From positions 1 through 52,898 of the forward strand of contig CALVHX010000004.1 in assembly GCA_944329195.1 (NCBI GenBank): a DNA stretch of 52,898 nt, in the 5' to 3' direction. Shown here in pieces: positions 7,218 to 16,327 of this stretch (its first letter is position 1; each line of letters starts with the position of its first letter). Source of the DNA: an uncultured Bacilli bacterium. Its GTDB lineage: Bacteria; Bacillota_I; Bacilli_A; RF39; UBA660. The translations under genes and the position numbers were made by a program. The notes beneath the pieces are model-generated. The model did not search any database. It was not told the DNA's origin and saw only the letters and a program-made list of their open reading frames with translations.

Positions 7218-8528
7218 ATGGGGAATGTACAAAATAATAATGTAGCTAATAGTAATGTCAATAATTCTTTTAAATCGGCGAAAATGGCTTCCGCTGATAG
7301 TATAATTGCAAAGAAAAAACTTAGGTATAAATATACGGTTTTTGACAAAAATGGGAAGCAAGTCAAGGGGTATTTTGATGCTTTTAGAAGAATGGATGTA
7401 GAATCTTTTTTAACTACGCAAGGTTATAAAATAGCGGAAATTAAAGAAGTTAAAATAAGTAAGTTATCGACATTTTTAACTTTTCAGAATGAGATGCGAT
7501 ATAAAGATTTAACATTTTTTTTAACACAGCTTTCTACTTATATTAAATCGGGTATTCCTCTTACCGATTCGATAATTATATTGGGAAATCAAACTAAAAA
7601 TAAGAAAAATAAGGAATTATTTAAAAGAGTTGTATATGAATTAAATACTGGTGTTCCTTTTAGTGAAGCCTTTGCTAGGCAAGGAAATGTTTTTCCGAGA
7701 CTATTAATTAATATGTTAAAAGCGTCAGAGCTTACTGGCAATTTAACTGAATCGTTAGATGATATGGCTAGTTACTATAAAACTGCCGATTCTAATAGAA
7801 AACAAATAATATCTGCGCTTACTTATCCTAGTGTTGTACTTGTTATTTCGGTTGTAGTACTTGCTTTTTTACTTATGTTTGTCGTCCCACAATTCGAAGG
7901 TATTTATTCACAACTTGGTTCTGATTTGCCTAGTATAACAAAAGCTTTGATTTCTGCTAGTAACTTTTTACAGAATAATATTATTAAAGTTATCTTAGCT
8001 CTTGTTGCTATTATAATTATTTTAATTGCCATGTATAAAAATATTAAAAAATTTAGATATGCAGTGCAATTTCTTATTATGCATATACCGGTAGTTAAGG
8101 ATATTATTATTTACAAAGAGGTTATTATGTTTACTAAAACTTTTTCTTCTTTGGTTAAACATGATGTTTTTATAACTGATAGTATTGAAATGCTTGGTAA
8201 AATTACTGGAAATGAAATATACAAAAATATAATTAAAGAAGCTGTGACTAATTTGAGTATGGGAGAAGGATTATCTAAAGCTTTTGAAAATAAATGGGCC
8301 TTTCCTAGAATTGCTTACGAAATGTTAGTAACTGGTGAAAAGACTGGTAGATTAGGGCCAATGATGGAAAATGTGGCTAATTATTACGAAGAGGAACAAA
8401 AAAATTTAGTGCAAAGATTAAAAAGTTTAGTAGAACCTGTTATGATTGTGATGCTAGCTTTGATAGTTGGTATAATTCTTTTATCTATTTTGATTCCTAT
8501 GTTCAGTATGTATGGTGAAGTATTATAG
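7218..8528 (+). CDS. Type II secretion/type IV pilus inner-membrane platform protein (GspF/PilC/ComGB family)
   Basis: Polytopic platform protein of 436 residues that supports pilin assembly. Two T2SSF repeats are visible: RYKDLTFFLTQLSTYIKSGI (about 93-112) and MFTKTFSSLVKHDVFITDSI (about 305-325). Each is followed by the helical EAF.....FP motif (FSEAFARQGNVFP; LSKAFENKWAFP) and LKASELTGNL or LVTGEKTGRL. Membrane segments lie near 205-230, 260-275 and 405-430. An N-terminal KYTVFDKNGKQVKGYFDA matches the usual GspF N-terminal domain. Start at ATG 7218, after AGGTGAT; an in-frame extension to 7044 overlaps the divergent gene and promoter and is rejected. No assembly ATPase is encoded nearby, which is unusual. 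Confidence 0.9.
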   Translation: MGNVQNNNVANSNVNNSFKSAKMASADSIIAKKKLRYKYTVFDKNGKQVKGYFDAFRRMDVESFLTTQGYKIAEIKEVKISKLSTFLTFQNEMRYKDLTFFLTQLSTYIKSGIPLTDSIIILGNQTKNKKNKELFKRVVYELNTGVPFSEAFARQGNVFPRLLINMLKASELTGNLTESLDDMASYYKTADSNRKQIISALTYPSVVLVISVVVLAFLLMFVVPQFEGIYSQLGSDLPSITKALISASNFLQNNIIKVILALVAIIIILIAMYKNIKKFRYAVQFLIMHIPVVKDIIIYKEVIMFTKTFSSLVKHDVFITDSIEMLGKITGNEIYKNIIKEAVTNLSMGEGLSKAFENKWAFPRIAYEMLVTGEKTGRLGPMMENVANYYEEEQKNLVQRLKSLVEPVMIVMLALIVGIILLSILIPMFSMYGEVL

Positions 8529-8536
8529 GTGATGAG

Positions 8537-9301
8537 ATGGAAATATACATATATATATTGTTGTTTGTCTTTGGTACTGTGATGGGAAGTTTTCTTAATG
8601 TTGTTGCCGTTAGACTATCTAATAATGAATCTATTTTATGGCCTAGTAGTCATTGTCATAATTGTGAGCATAAACTTAAGTGGTATGAACTTATACCTGT
8701 CGTGTCCTACTTGCTACAGAAGGGGAGGAGTAGGTGTTGTAAGACAATTATTCCTATAAGTTATTTAATAATTGAATTAGTTACGGGAATACTATATATG
8801 GTGTCATATCATTCTTTTGGATTTAGTTATGAATTTATCATTAGTTTGATATTTATATCTAGTTTGATAGTTATTATAGTAAGTGACATTGAATACATGA
8901 TAATTTTAGATGAAGTGATTGCTGTTTCTAGTATAATAATAATTATATTGGATTGGATATTTTTTGGGCTTGATTATACTGCTGGTAAGATTATTGGTGG
9001 AATACTTGCATTTGTTTCTATGTATGTGATAAAATTAATAGGGGATAGACTATTTAAAAAAGAATCAATGGGGGGAGGAGACATTAAATTAATGTTCTTG
9101 TTTGGCTTAGTGATAGGTTTTCCACTATCTTTATGTAATATATTTTTGGCTACATTTATTGCTTTCCCCGTCGCGGTATATGTCCTTTTAAAAAGAAAAG
9201 ATAGTCTTATTCCGTTTGGACCTTTTTTGGCAATGTCCGCTATTTTGATTCATATATCTAAAGTAAATATAATGGATATTATTGATAGATTAATAAAATG
9301 A
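8537..9301 (+). CDS. Prepilin peptidase (A24 family, PilD/ComC-like)
   Basis: Polytopic aspartic protease of 254 residues that cleaves and often N-methylates type IV prepilins. It begins with MGSFLNVVAVRL, the typical N-terminal motif, followed by a zinc-binding loop with C40-x2-C43 and C67/C68. The second cysteine pair is altered: the usual CxxC reads S65-R-C-C68. Catalytic aspartates are D117 (VSDIEYM) and D182 in GGGDIKLM. Eight bases separate it from the platform gene, with GGTGATGAG as ribosome site. Together the two genes imply that the cell assembles pilin-like fibres; its pilin substrates are not recognisable in this window. Confidence 0.9.
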   Translation: MEIYIYILLFVFGTVMGSFLNVVAVRLSNNESILWPSSHCHNCEHKLKWYELIPVVSYLLQKGRSRCCKTIIPISYLIIELVTGILYMVSYHSFGFSYEFIISLIFISSLIVIIVSDIEYMIILDEVIAVSSIIIIILDWIFFGLDYTAGKIIGGILAFVSMYVIKLIGDRLFKKESMGGGDIKLMFLFGLVIGFPLSLCNIFLATFIAFPVAVYVLLKRKDSLIPFGPFLAMSAILIHISKVNIMDIIDRLIK

Positions 9302-9317
9302 ATATAGGAGGTTTTCT

Positions 9318-10358
9318 ATGAAACAAAAAGTATCGATTAAAACGCTTTATTTGATTGGAATAATTGGTGCTGGTTTAATCTTATTGGCAATTGGTTCGAC
9401 TTATGCAATGTTTACAGCTAGCATTGTCATAGATAATCCAATTTCTTTATCTTCTTCTCTTTCTTCTACTAGTGAAGTAATTGAAACAGTTGATGTTCTT
9501 GTGGAAAGTGGCGAAGTTAAGACAGTAAGACTGTATGTTTCTAATACTACTAATACTGATTTAAAATATGGAAGTTGGTATGTTTCTGATAATGATGATA
9601 TAATTGTCGGGGTATCTTCCGATTCAAATGATCCGCCTGTTGGTACTATTTTAAGAGAGGGAAGTGTTTCTACTAGTGGTAGTGATACAAAAATTGTAAC
9701 TGTTGTTGTTAAAAATACTAGTTCTTTTTCTGCCAATGTAAGTTTGGGTGTGTCTGCAAGTGAGGATTCTATTGTTATTTCTGATGAATGGACTCCTATT
9801 ATAGATGTCATTAATAGTAGTGATGGCAGTTATACAGTTTCTATTAAGGTAAAATTTGGTGATTTGGTTTCAGATGTCTATACGCAGACGGTTTTGTCTG
9901 GTGCTTCTGTGTCACCTGTTGCTATTTCGGGAAATTCTAGTTATCCATTATATTTGGGAACTACTTGTACAAATTCACAAAATGCTAATGTCAATGTTTC
10001 CTCTTCTGGATCTGTTGAACAGGTGAGTATTGGTTTGAATTCTGTAAGCTCTGATACTGTTTGTATAGTTAGCTTTTATACTGGCTCTTATGTGGTTAGA
10101 CTTGATGTTAATTATAGTGGTGGGGAATTTATTGAAAATTATTTAACTCAAGCAGTGGCAAATGGGAATAATTTTAATGCTTCTGTTACTAATAAATATC
10201 CCGGAACATATCATTATTGTAATACTAAATGTACTAATGGTCAGAATGCAGTTGTGACTAATCTTGATCCTGATGCTAATCCTATTAATTACAGTTTTCC
10301 TGTTACTGATCATACTGTTTGTACTGTTAATTTTAGTACTGATTATTGCTTCCAATAA
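9318..10358 (+). CDS. Surface protein with N-terminal anchor and two tandem cysteine-containing repeats, function unknown
   Basis: Secreted or membrane-anchored protein of 346 residues. The N-terminus is a hydrophobic helix (about 9-28) ending GSTYAMFTA, similar in form to the G-A-T-Y/F-A-x-F signal peptides of TasA/camelysin proteins and of the two proteins at 38815-40099. The body is Ser/Thr/Val/Asn-rich and beta-like. Two related units can be aligned (about 170-255 and 256-346), each with a Y/VxxxV...YLTQ/YTQT stretch, then a TxCTNxQNA motif and a closing TVCxVxF, giving paired cysteines likely to form disulfides. AGGAGG precedes the ATG; the gene follows the prepilin peptidase by 16 bases and ends at a terminator. 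It lacks a prepilin cleavage motif, so it may not be a substrate of that peptidase. Confidence 0.6.
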   Translation: MKQKVSIKTLYLIGIIGAGLILLAIGSTYAMFTASIVIDNPISLSSSLSSTSEVIETVDVLVESGEVKTVRLYVSNTTNTDLKYGSWYVSDNDDIIVGVSSDSNDPPVGTILREGSVSTSGSDTKIVTVVVKNTSSFSANVSLGVSASEDSIVISDEWTPIIDVINSSDGSYTVSIKVKFGDLVSDVYTQTVLSGASVSPVAISGNSSYPLYLGTTCTNSQNANVNVSSSGSVEQVSIGLNSVSSDTVCIVSFYTGSYVVRLDVNYSGGEFIENYLTQAVANGNNFNASVTNKYPGTYHYCNTKCTNGQNAVVTNLDPDANPINYSFPVTDHTVCTVNFSTDYCFQ

Positions 10359-10368
10359 TTTTGAATTT

Positions 10369-10395
10369 AAACTACTAGTTACTAGTGGTTTTTTT
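10369..10395 (+). terminator. Terminator of the pilus-like operon
   Basis: Ten-pair stem 10369-10378 / 10382-10391 (one G-T pair) with a 3-base loop and a T run. Confidence 0.75.
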
Positions 10396-10415
10396 GTAAA
10401 CAAAAAGTCAATTCC

Positions 10416-10444
10416 TTGAAAACAAAGGATAAATATTATATAAT
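10416..10444 (+). promoter_or_regulatory. Sigma-A promoter of parC
   Basis: TTGAAA at 10416-10421, 17-bp spacer, TATAAT at 10439-10444. Transcription would begin near 10451, leaving a leader of only about 10 bases before the GTG start. Confidence 0.75.
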
Positions 10445-10460
10445 TATATTGGTGATTAGT

Positions 10461-12980
10461 GTGAAAGAGATTGTAAAAAAGATATTTGATTACTCTTTAG
10501 AAGATATAATGGGAAGAAGTTTTGGAAGATATTCTAAATATATTATTCAAGATAGAGCTATTCCTGATGTTAGGGATGGTTTAAAACCGGTTCAAAGAAG
10601 AATATTATATTCAATGTATAAAGAAAAAAATACGTATGATAAACCTACCAAAAAGAGCGCGAATGCAGTTGGAATGGTAATGGGTAATTATCATCCTCAT
10701 GGAGATAGTTCTATTTATGAGGCCATTGTAAGAATGAGTCAGCCTTGGAAAAATGCCGCTCCTTTAATTGACATGCAGGGTAATAATGGTTCGATCGATG
10801 GTGATCCTCCTGCTGCTAGTCGTTATACTGAGGCTAGATTATCTAAAATAGCAGGAGAACTTCTTAGAGATATTGATAAAAGTGGTATTGTTCCAATGAC
10901 TCCTAATTATGATGATAGACTTTTAGAACCTACTGTTCTTCCTAGTAGATTTCCCAATTTATTAGTTAACGGTGCAACTGGAATATCAGCGGGATATGCA
11001 ACGAATATACCTCCTCATAATTTGGGTGAAGTTATTGATGCTACGGTTTTTAGAATTGATAATCCTAATTGTAGATTCGAAACTATTATGAACTATGTTA
11101 AAGGACCTGATTTTCCTACTGGTGGTATTGCTCTTGGCCTAGACGGAATAAAGAATGCTTATGAAACTGGAAGGGGTAAAATATATGTAAGAGCTAAAGT
11201 ATTAATCGAGAAAAGTAAAATTATAATAAAAGAAATTCCCTATGAGGTTAATAAAGCTACTTTAGTAAAAAAAATAGATGAAATAAGGATTGATAAAAAA
11301 ATAGATGGGATAACTGATGTTAGAGATGAGTCTGATAAGGAAGGGCTTCAGATTGCTATTGATTTGAAGAAAGATGCTAATCCCAATAATATTTTAAATT
11401 ATTTATATAAGAATACTGATTTACAAATATCATATAATTTTAATATGATAGCTATCGTCAACAGAAGACCGATGCAACTTGGTATTCTTGGTATTTTGGA
11501 TGCTTATATTGCTCATCAAAGAGAAATTGTCTATAAGGGTACTGAATTTGATTTAAAGGCTGCTAAAACAAGCTATCATATAATAGAGGGTCTTATTAAG
11601 GCTATATCTATTTTAGATGAGGTTATTGCTACGATTAGAAGTTCTAAAAACAAAGCTGATTCTATTTTGAATTTAGTAGAGGCATTTGGTTTTACCGACA
11701 AGCAAGCAGAAGCTATAGTTAATTTGCAGCTGTATAGACTTACAAATACAGATGTTGTTGCTTTACAAGAAGAGCAGACTAAATTAAAAGAAAGAATTGG
11801 ATTATATGAAGAAATTTTAATTAATCCAGAAAAACTTAACTCTGTGATAAAAGATGATCTTAGAAAGATAAAAAAAGAATATGCTGTACCTCGTAAAACA
11901 GAAATAAGAGAAGAAATAGAGGAAGTTAAAATTGATACGACGACAGTAATACCTAAAGAAGAAGTGGTTGTAGTAATTACTAGTGAAGGCTATATTAAAA
12001 GAGTCACTTCAAGAAGTTATTTATCTTCTAATGGAGAAGACACATTACTCAAAGAGAACGATTATGTACTTGGACTTTATAGTATTACAACTGTCGATGT
12101 ATTGCTATTATTTACTAATCTTGGTAATTATTTATATCTTCCTGTCTATGATATTCCTGAGGCTAAATGGAAGGATTTAGGTAAACATATTAGTAATATA
12201 ATTAGTCTTAGTCCTGAGGAGAAACTTGTTTGTGCTATTCCAGTATATGATTTTAGTGTAGATAGATATGTTACTAGTTTTTCAAAAAATGGTATGATTA
12301 AAAGAACAAAACTTGAAGAATTTAAAGTGCAAAGATACAGCAAGGCAATAAAAATGATGAATTTAAAAGAAGATGATGAGGTTATTTCTGTTACTGATAG
12401 TGGATATTCTAATGTATTTATTGCTACTGGTAACGGTTATGGACTGTGGTATGATATCGATGAAGTACCTGTTGTTGGAGTTAAGGCTTCTGGGGTTAAA
12501 GCAATTAACTTAAAGGACGATAAGGTAGTCTCTGGCTTTTTATTTGATGAAAAAGAAGAGTTTGTTACTATTTTAACTGATAAAGGGACCGCTAAAAGGC
12601 TTAGACTTACTGAGTTAGAAAAGACAACTAGAGCTAAAAGGGGAATTCTTTTGATGAAAGTTATTAAGAGCAATCCTAGTAAAGTTATCAAAGTTTATAT
12701 TGTCAGTCCGAAGAAATTAATTGGTATATTGTCAGAAAATTATAGTAAAATTGTAAGAGTAAGTGAAGTATCAATTATGGATAGATATAGTAATGGGTCA
12801 TATATTATTAAAGATAAAATTGTTAATTCTTATTTAGTTGCTAGTCTGATAGGTAAAGAGAGTGTCGATTATGAGAAAAAGGAGACAATAAAATTTGTAA
12901 AAAGAGATGTTTCTTTGAAAGAAATTGATGATAGGTTACAAAATATTGATGACATGATAGATGAAATGGACAAGAAATAG
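10461..12980 (+). CDS. parC: DNA topoisomerase IV subunit A
   Basis: Breakage-reunion subunit, 839 residues. The sequence [20 protein letters not shown] is ParC-like (GyrA has SYAMSVIVARALP here). [14 protein letters not shown] carries wild-type quinolone-determining positions S83 and E87, and catalytic Y122 lies in AASRYTEAR. The C-terminal beta-pinwheel (about 490-800) follows. The GTG start at 10461 has GGTGAT 4 bases upstream; a longer frame from 10416 would run through the promoter. parE is not beside it, though the two are usually neighbours, so it must lie elsewhere. murF follows in the same direction. Confidence 0.92.
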   Translation: MKEIVKKIFDYSLEDIMGRSFGRYSKYIIQDRAIPDVRDGLKPVQRRILYSMYKEKNTYDKPTKKSANAVGMVMGNYHPHGDSSIYEAIVRMSQPWKNAAPLIDMQGNNGSIDGDPPAASRYTEARLSKIAGELLRDIDKSGIVPMTPNYDDRLLEPTVLPSRFPNLLVNGATGISAGYATNIPPHNLGEVIDATVFRIDNPNCRFETIMNYVKGPDFPTGGIALGLDGIKNAYETGRGKIYVRAKVLIEKSKIIIKEIPYEVNKATLVKKIDEIRIDKKIDGITDVRDESDKEGLQIAIDLKKDANPNNILNYLYKNTDLQISYNFNMIAIVNRRPMQLGILGILDAYIAHQREIVYKGTEFDLKAAKTSYHIIEGLIKAISILDEVIATIRSSKNKADSILNLVEAFGFTDKQAEAIVNLQLYRLTNTDVVALQEEQTKLKERIGLYEEILINPEKLNSVIKDDLRKIKKEYAVPRKTEIREEIEEVKIDTTTVIPKEEVVVVITSEGYIKRVTSRSYLSSNGEDTLLKENDYVLGLYSITTVDVLLLFTNLGNYLYLPVYDIPEAKWKDLGKHISNIISLSPEEKLVCAIPVYDFSVDRYVTSFSKNGMIKRTKLEEFKVQRYSKAIKMMNLKEDDEVISVTDSGYSNVFIATGNGYGLWYDIDEVPVVGVKASGVKAINLKDDKVVSGFLFDEKEEFVTILTDKGTAKRLRLTELEKTTRAKRGILLMKVIKSNPSKVIKVYIVSPKKLIGILSENYSKIVRVSEVSIMDRYSNGSYIIKDKIVNSYLVASLIGKESVDYEKKETIKFVKRDVSLKEIDDRLQNIDDMIDEMDKK

Positions 12981-13008
12981 TATTTTTGTAGAAAAGAGGA
13001 TGTAATTT

Positions 13009-14361
13009 ATGATATATGTCAATGATATTATTGATAAGTGTGGTGGAAAGCTTATTTGTGGAGATGCTAATATTATTTGTGAGAGTTTTTCTAAAGATAC
13101 GCGAACTATTAATAGTGGAGATGTCTATATTGGAATAAAAGGTAAAAATTTTGATGGTAATGTGTTTTATGATAAGGCTTTCGATAATGGAGCTAAAGTT
13201 TGTATATTAGACAATATAGATGAGAATGAAATTGATAGCAAATATAAAGATAAAACAATTATTAAAGTTGATAATACAATTTCTTGTCTACAAAAGTTAG
13301 CTATGTATAAAAGAAGTTTATATAACATCCCAGTAATAGCGGTAACTGGCAGTGTTGGTAAAACCTCTACTAAGGATATGATTGCTTCTGTCTTAGAAAA
13401 AAAATATAAGGTGCTTAAAACAGAAGGTAATAATAATAATCATATAGGACTTCCTCTTACTATTTTGAGATTAAAAGATGAAGAGGTAATGGTATTGGAA
13501 ATGGGCATGAATAATAAAGGCGAGATAGCACTTCTTTCTAGTATCGCAAGACCAACGATAGGAGTTATTACTAATATTGGTACTTCTCATATTGGCAATT
13601 TGGGTTCGAGAGAAAATATTTTGGCTGCTAAATTGGAACTTGTTGAATATTTAAAGGGACCTTTGGTTATTAATAATGATAACGATATGCTTCATGACCA
13701 TATTTTGGATATTAAATCTTCTTGTGATGTCGTAACATTTGGTATTGATAATGAAAGTGATTATATGGCTAGCAATATCGATAGTAGTTCAGAGCATTTT
13801 TTGATAAATGGGAATGCGATTACTTGTTCAATCGGAAATAGAGCTTTTATTTATAATTCACTTGCTTGTTATGCTGTTGGGGCGCTATTAAATGAGAGTT
13901 ATTCTGATATTAAAAAAGGGATAAAAGATTTTAAATTAACTGAAAATAGATTAGAGTATAAAAAAACGAATGAAGGGGTACTACTGATTGATGATACTTA
14001 TAATGCTTCATTGGATTCAATAAAGTCATCGTTGGAGATATTGAGAAAAGAAAATGGAAAGCGAAAAATTGCGGTTATTGGTGATATTTTGGAGCTAGGT
14101 AAATACAGCAGAGATATTCATATTGAAGTCGGTAAGGTACTATATAATAGCAACCTTGATATAATTATAACGATCGGTGAAGAAACAAGGTATGTAGATG
14201 AGTATTTAAAGAGTAAAGGTTTTGAAAAAATATATCACTTTTCTAAAGAAAATGATTGTCATATTTTTATAAAAATGCTAATAAAAGAAGGGGATGTTGT
14301 CTTACTTAAGGGGTCTCATGGTATTAATTTAAAAAATATAGTAACAGATTTATTAAATTAG
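13009..14361 (+). CDS. murF: UDP-N-acetylmuramoyl-tripeptide--D-alanyl-D-alanine ligase
   Basis: Cytoplasmic Mur ligase of 450 residues, standard length, completing the UDP-MurNAc-pentapeptide precursor. Domain 1 (about 1-105) includes FSKDTRTINSGDVYIGIKG, the uridine-binding motif of MurF/MurE. The central ATP domain has VTGSVGKTSTKDM (P-loop 114-119), EGNNNNHIGLPLTIL and LEMGMNNKGEI. The C-terminal domain has DDTYNASLDSIKSSLEIL and VIGDILELG. All are MurF-specific. AGAGGATG precedes the ATG, and the gene lies 28 bases behind parC without an obvious terminator between, so co-transcription is likely. Confidence 0.94.
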   Translation: MIYVNDIIDKCGGKLICGDANIICESFSKDTRTINSGDVYIGIKGKNFDGNVFYDKAFDNGAKVCILDNIDENEIDSKYKDKTIIKVDNTISCLQKLAMYKRSLYNIPVIAVTGSVGKTSTKDMIASVLEKKYKVLKTEGNNNNHIGLPLTILRLKDEEVMVLEMGMNNKGEIALLSSIARPTIGVITNIGTSHIGNLGSRENILAAKLELVEYLKGPLVINNDNDMLHDHILDIKSSCDVVTFGIDNESDYMASNIDSSSEHFLINGNAITCSIGNRAFIYNSLACYAVGALLNESYSDIKKGIKDFKLTENRLEYKKTNEGVLLIDDTYNASLDSIKSSLEILRKENGKRKIAVIGDILELGKYSRDIHIEVGKVLYNSNLDIIITIGEETRYVDEYLKSKGFEKIYHFSKENDCHIFIKMLIKEGDVVLLKGSHGINLKNIVTDLLN

Positions 14362-14374
14362 TATTAACTATTTA

Positions 14375-14403
14375 TTGACAAATGCTTTATTCTGATGTAT
14401 AGT
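14375..14403 (+). promoter_or_regulatory. Promoter of the phosphoglycerol-transferase operon
   Basis: TTGACA at 14375-14380, 17-bp spacer, TATAGT at 14398-14403. Confidence 0.75.
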
Positions 14404-14407
14404 AACT

Positions 14408-14432
14408 ATTGTACTATTTTGAGTAGTACAAT
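14408..14432 (+). promoter_or_regulatory. Palindrome at the transcription start, operator or leader hairpin
   Basis: Perfect 9-bp inverted repeat ATTGTACTA (14408-14416) / TAGTACAAT (14424-14432) with a 7-base centre, placed at the expected transcription start and ending 2 bases before the AAGGA ribosome site. Could be a repressor site or an RNA hairpin that hides the ribosome site. Confidence 0.5.
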
Positions 14433-14451
14433 TTAAGGAAAAGTGATACTG

Positions 14452-14778
14452 ATGAATTTATTAATTTGTTTATTTGGACCTAGCATATTAGCGGTTAAAT
14501 TATTTGATTCATTAAAGAGTGGCCTTTCTAATAGGAATATGTTACTTTATTATGGTATTTTTGTTTTTGTTTTAAATATTATTGCATCATTATTGTCATA
14601 TTTGTTATTTGGTATAGATGGTAATATTAATGATGAGATATTAAATAGTAATGTATTTGCTTTAAAATATTGTTTTTTGTCTAGTATTCTAATTTTGATA
14701 ATAGTTCCTTTATTTGATATTATTGGTAAGAATGTTAGTATTTGTTTTGAGGTAGTGACAAATGAAAAAGGTAAGTAG
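14452..14778 (+). CDS. Small membrane protein upstream of the phosphoglycerol transferase, unknown function
   Basis: Protein of 108 residues with three hydrophobic stretches (about 1-20, 27-52 and 75-95), so largely membrane-embedded; no family recognised. AAGGA lies 12 bases before the ATG at 14452; an alternative GTG at 14443 is only 3 bases from it. The 3' end overlaps the next gene by 17 bases, so the two are expressed together. This suggests an accessory role in the lipoteichoic-acid-type or phosphoglycerol transfer step carried out by the neighbour, but nothing in the protein itself proves that. Confidence 0.6.
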   Translation: MNLLICLFGPSILAVKLFDSLKSGLSNRNMLLYYGIFVFVLNIIASLLSYLLFGIDGNINDEILNSNVFALKYCFLSSILILIIVPLFDIIGKNVSICFEVVTNEKGK

Positions 14779-16234
14779 TGTACTAAAATATATTCCTATT
14801 TTATTGGCATCTGTTTTATTTATGCTTTCTTTATATATTACTGAAAAAGTATATAACGCTTCTTTCGATCAGTTATTGTTTAGTCTATTAAAGACAGAGG
14901 GAACTAGCTTTAATGCTCTTTCTGATGGCTTTTTTTATGTTTTAGTGGGTACTTTATTAATTTTTCCTTTTCTGGTTTTACCTATTATTCGGTTTAAGAA
15001 GAAAGTGATAGTCGATATTAAGATTGGTAAGAAAAGGTGTAGAAAGCAGTTGTTTCCAATAAGAAATGTTAAGGTCTATAATACTAGCATGATTATACTT
15101 TCATTATTTGTTTTGTTTTATAGTTCGGGGTTCTTTGATTATATTTACTACAATTTTAATAAGTCTTCGTTGTTTGAAGATTATTATGTCGATACTAAGG
15201 ATGTCGATGTTGTCTTTCCGGAAAAAAAACAAAATTTAATTTACATATTTTTAGAGTCTATGGAATCTTCTAATTTTAGTAAAGAAAATGGCGGAGTATT
15301 TAAATCTTCTATTATTCCTAATCTTGAAAAATTGGCTATAGAGAATATCAATTTTTCTAATACGAGTCTATTGGGGGGAGCTTTGGAATCGTATGGTAAT
15401 AGTTGGACAATGGCCGCAATGGTGGCACAGACAGCGGGAATACCTTTAAAAGTTGTGCCAAAAGATGTACTTAAAAATAGTACGAATCTTGAAAAAGTTA
15501 CTAATATTGGCGATGTTCTTAAAGAAAATGGTTATGATAATTATTTGATGCTTGGTTCTGATGTGAATTTTGGTGGAAGAAAGCAGTATTTTGAATTTCA
15601 TAATTATGAAATAAGTGATTATTATACCGCTATTGAAGAGGGAATAATAGATAATGATTATTTTGAATGGTGGGGATTTGAGGATGCTAAATTGTTTTCT
15701 TATGCTAAAGAGAAATTAGAAGAAATATCCAAAAGTGATAGACCTTTTAATTTAACTTTACTTACTGCCGATACACATTTTACAGATGGTTATTTAGATA
15801 AATCTTGTGAAAAAAGATTTGATATTTCATATGCTAACGCATTCTATTGTTCTGATAGTATGATTTATGAATTTATTGAGTGGGTTAAAAATCAAGATTT
15901 TTATGAGAATACTACTATTATATTAAGTGGTGACCATTTAACTATGCAGGATAATATTTACGATGGCGCTGATACTAATTTTGTTAGAACAGTTTATAAT
16001 GTATTTATTAATCCGAAAGCTGATTTTGTTGAAAATAAAAATAGGATTTTTACAACATTTGATATGTATCCTTCAACACTAGCGGCACTTGGAGTCAAAA
16101 TCGAAGGAGATAGGTTAGGACTTGGAACAAATCTTTTTTCCTCGAAAAAAACAATTCCGGAAGAAATTGGGCTTAATATTTTTAATGATGAACTGAAGAA
16201 AAGATCGACTTATTATAGTGAGAAAGTTCGATAA
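14762..16234 (+). CDS. LTA synthase/MdoB-like phosphoglycerol transferase (sulfatase fold)
   Basis: Membrane-bound enzyme of 490 residues with an extracellular alkaline-phosphatase/sulfatase domain. Hydrophobic segments near 8-27, 58-78 and 108-125 precede the catalytic domain. The catalytic part starts at NLIYIFLESMESSNF (metal ligand E165), then GNSWTMAAMVAQTAGIPL with likely nucleophile T216, ADTHFTDGY, and LSGDHLTM (D391, H392). These follow the phosphoglycerol transferase family that moves glycerol-phosphate from phosphatidylglycerol onto polymer or glycan acceptors. The W-T-x-A-x-M-V-A-Q context is nearer MdoB-type enzymes than classical LtaS. It has fewer membrane helices than the five of LtaS; the small upstream protein might supply others (inference). 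Confidence 0.82.
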   Translation: MKKVSSVLKYIPILLASVLFMLSLYITEKVYNASFDQLLFSLLKTEGTSFNALSDGFFYVLVGTLLIFPFLVLPIIRFKKKVIVDIKIGKKRCRKQLFPIRNVKVYNTSMIILSLFVLFYSSGFFDYIYYNFNKSSLFEDYYVDTKDVDVVFPEKKQNLIYIFLESMESSNFSKENGGVFKSSIIPNLEKLAIENINFSNTSLLGGALESYGNSWTMAAMVAQTAGIPLKVVPKDVLKNSTNLEKVTNIGDVLKENGYDNYLMLGSDVNFGGRKQYFEFHNYEISDYYTAIEEGIIDNDYFEWWGFEDAKLFSYAKEKLEEISKSDRPFNLTLLTADTHFTDGYLDKSCEKRFDISYANAFYCSDSMIYEFIEWVKNQDFYENTTIILSGDHLTMQDNIYDGADTNFVRTVYNVFINPKADFVENKNRIFTTFDMYPSTLAALGVKIEGDRLGLGTNLFSSKKTIPEEIGLNIFNDELKKRSTYYSEKVR

Positions 16235-16247
16235 ACTTATTTTGATT

Positions 16248-16280
16248 AAAACAGTATGCAAATGATGATTACTGTTTTTA
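16248..16280 (+). terminator. Terminator of the phosphoglycerol-transferase operon
   Basis: Stem AAAACAGTA (16248-16256) / TACTGTTTT (16270-16278), 13-nt loop, T-rich tail. Confidence 0.7.
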
Positions 16281-16286
16281 ATTTGT

Positions 16287-16320
16287 CTAAAAAAAGATAG
16301 ACCTTATTTTGTCTATCTTT
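16287..16320 (-). terminator. Terminator of the PBP gene (minus strand)
   Basis: Perfect 10-bp stem 16293-16302 / 16311-16320 (AAAGATAGAC / GTCTATCTTT), 8-nt loop; on the minus strand it is followed by a T run. Confidence 0.8.
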
Positions 16321-16327
16321 ATTAATC

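Noticed and set aside
7118-7366. Longer N-terminus for the YqfQ-like protein
   Set aside because: The extension is antisense to the platform gene, is a shadow of AT-rich coding sequence, and the ATG at 7117 has its own ribosome site.
9401-9811. 136-codon antisense open frame
   Set aside because: It is opposite the Ser/Thr-rich surface protein gene; repetitive codon composition leaves the opposite strand open by chance, and it has no ribosome site or family.
9318-10358. Reading the surface protein as a type IV prepilin
   Set aside because: No short basic leader ending in G followed by F-T-L-x-E; the signal end resembles TasA/camelysin instead.
10416-10460. Longer ParC start from TTG 10416
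   Set aside because: It coincides with the TTGAAA-17-TATAAT promoter; GTG 10461 has a ribosome site and yields the normal ParC N-terminus.
10461-12980. GyrA instead of ParC
   Set aside because: [13 protein letters not shown] and [17 protein letters not shown] are ParC-type; GyrA would show SYAMSVI and DTAVYD.
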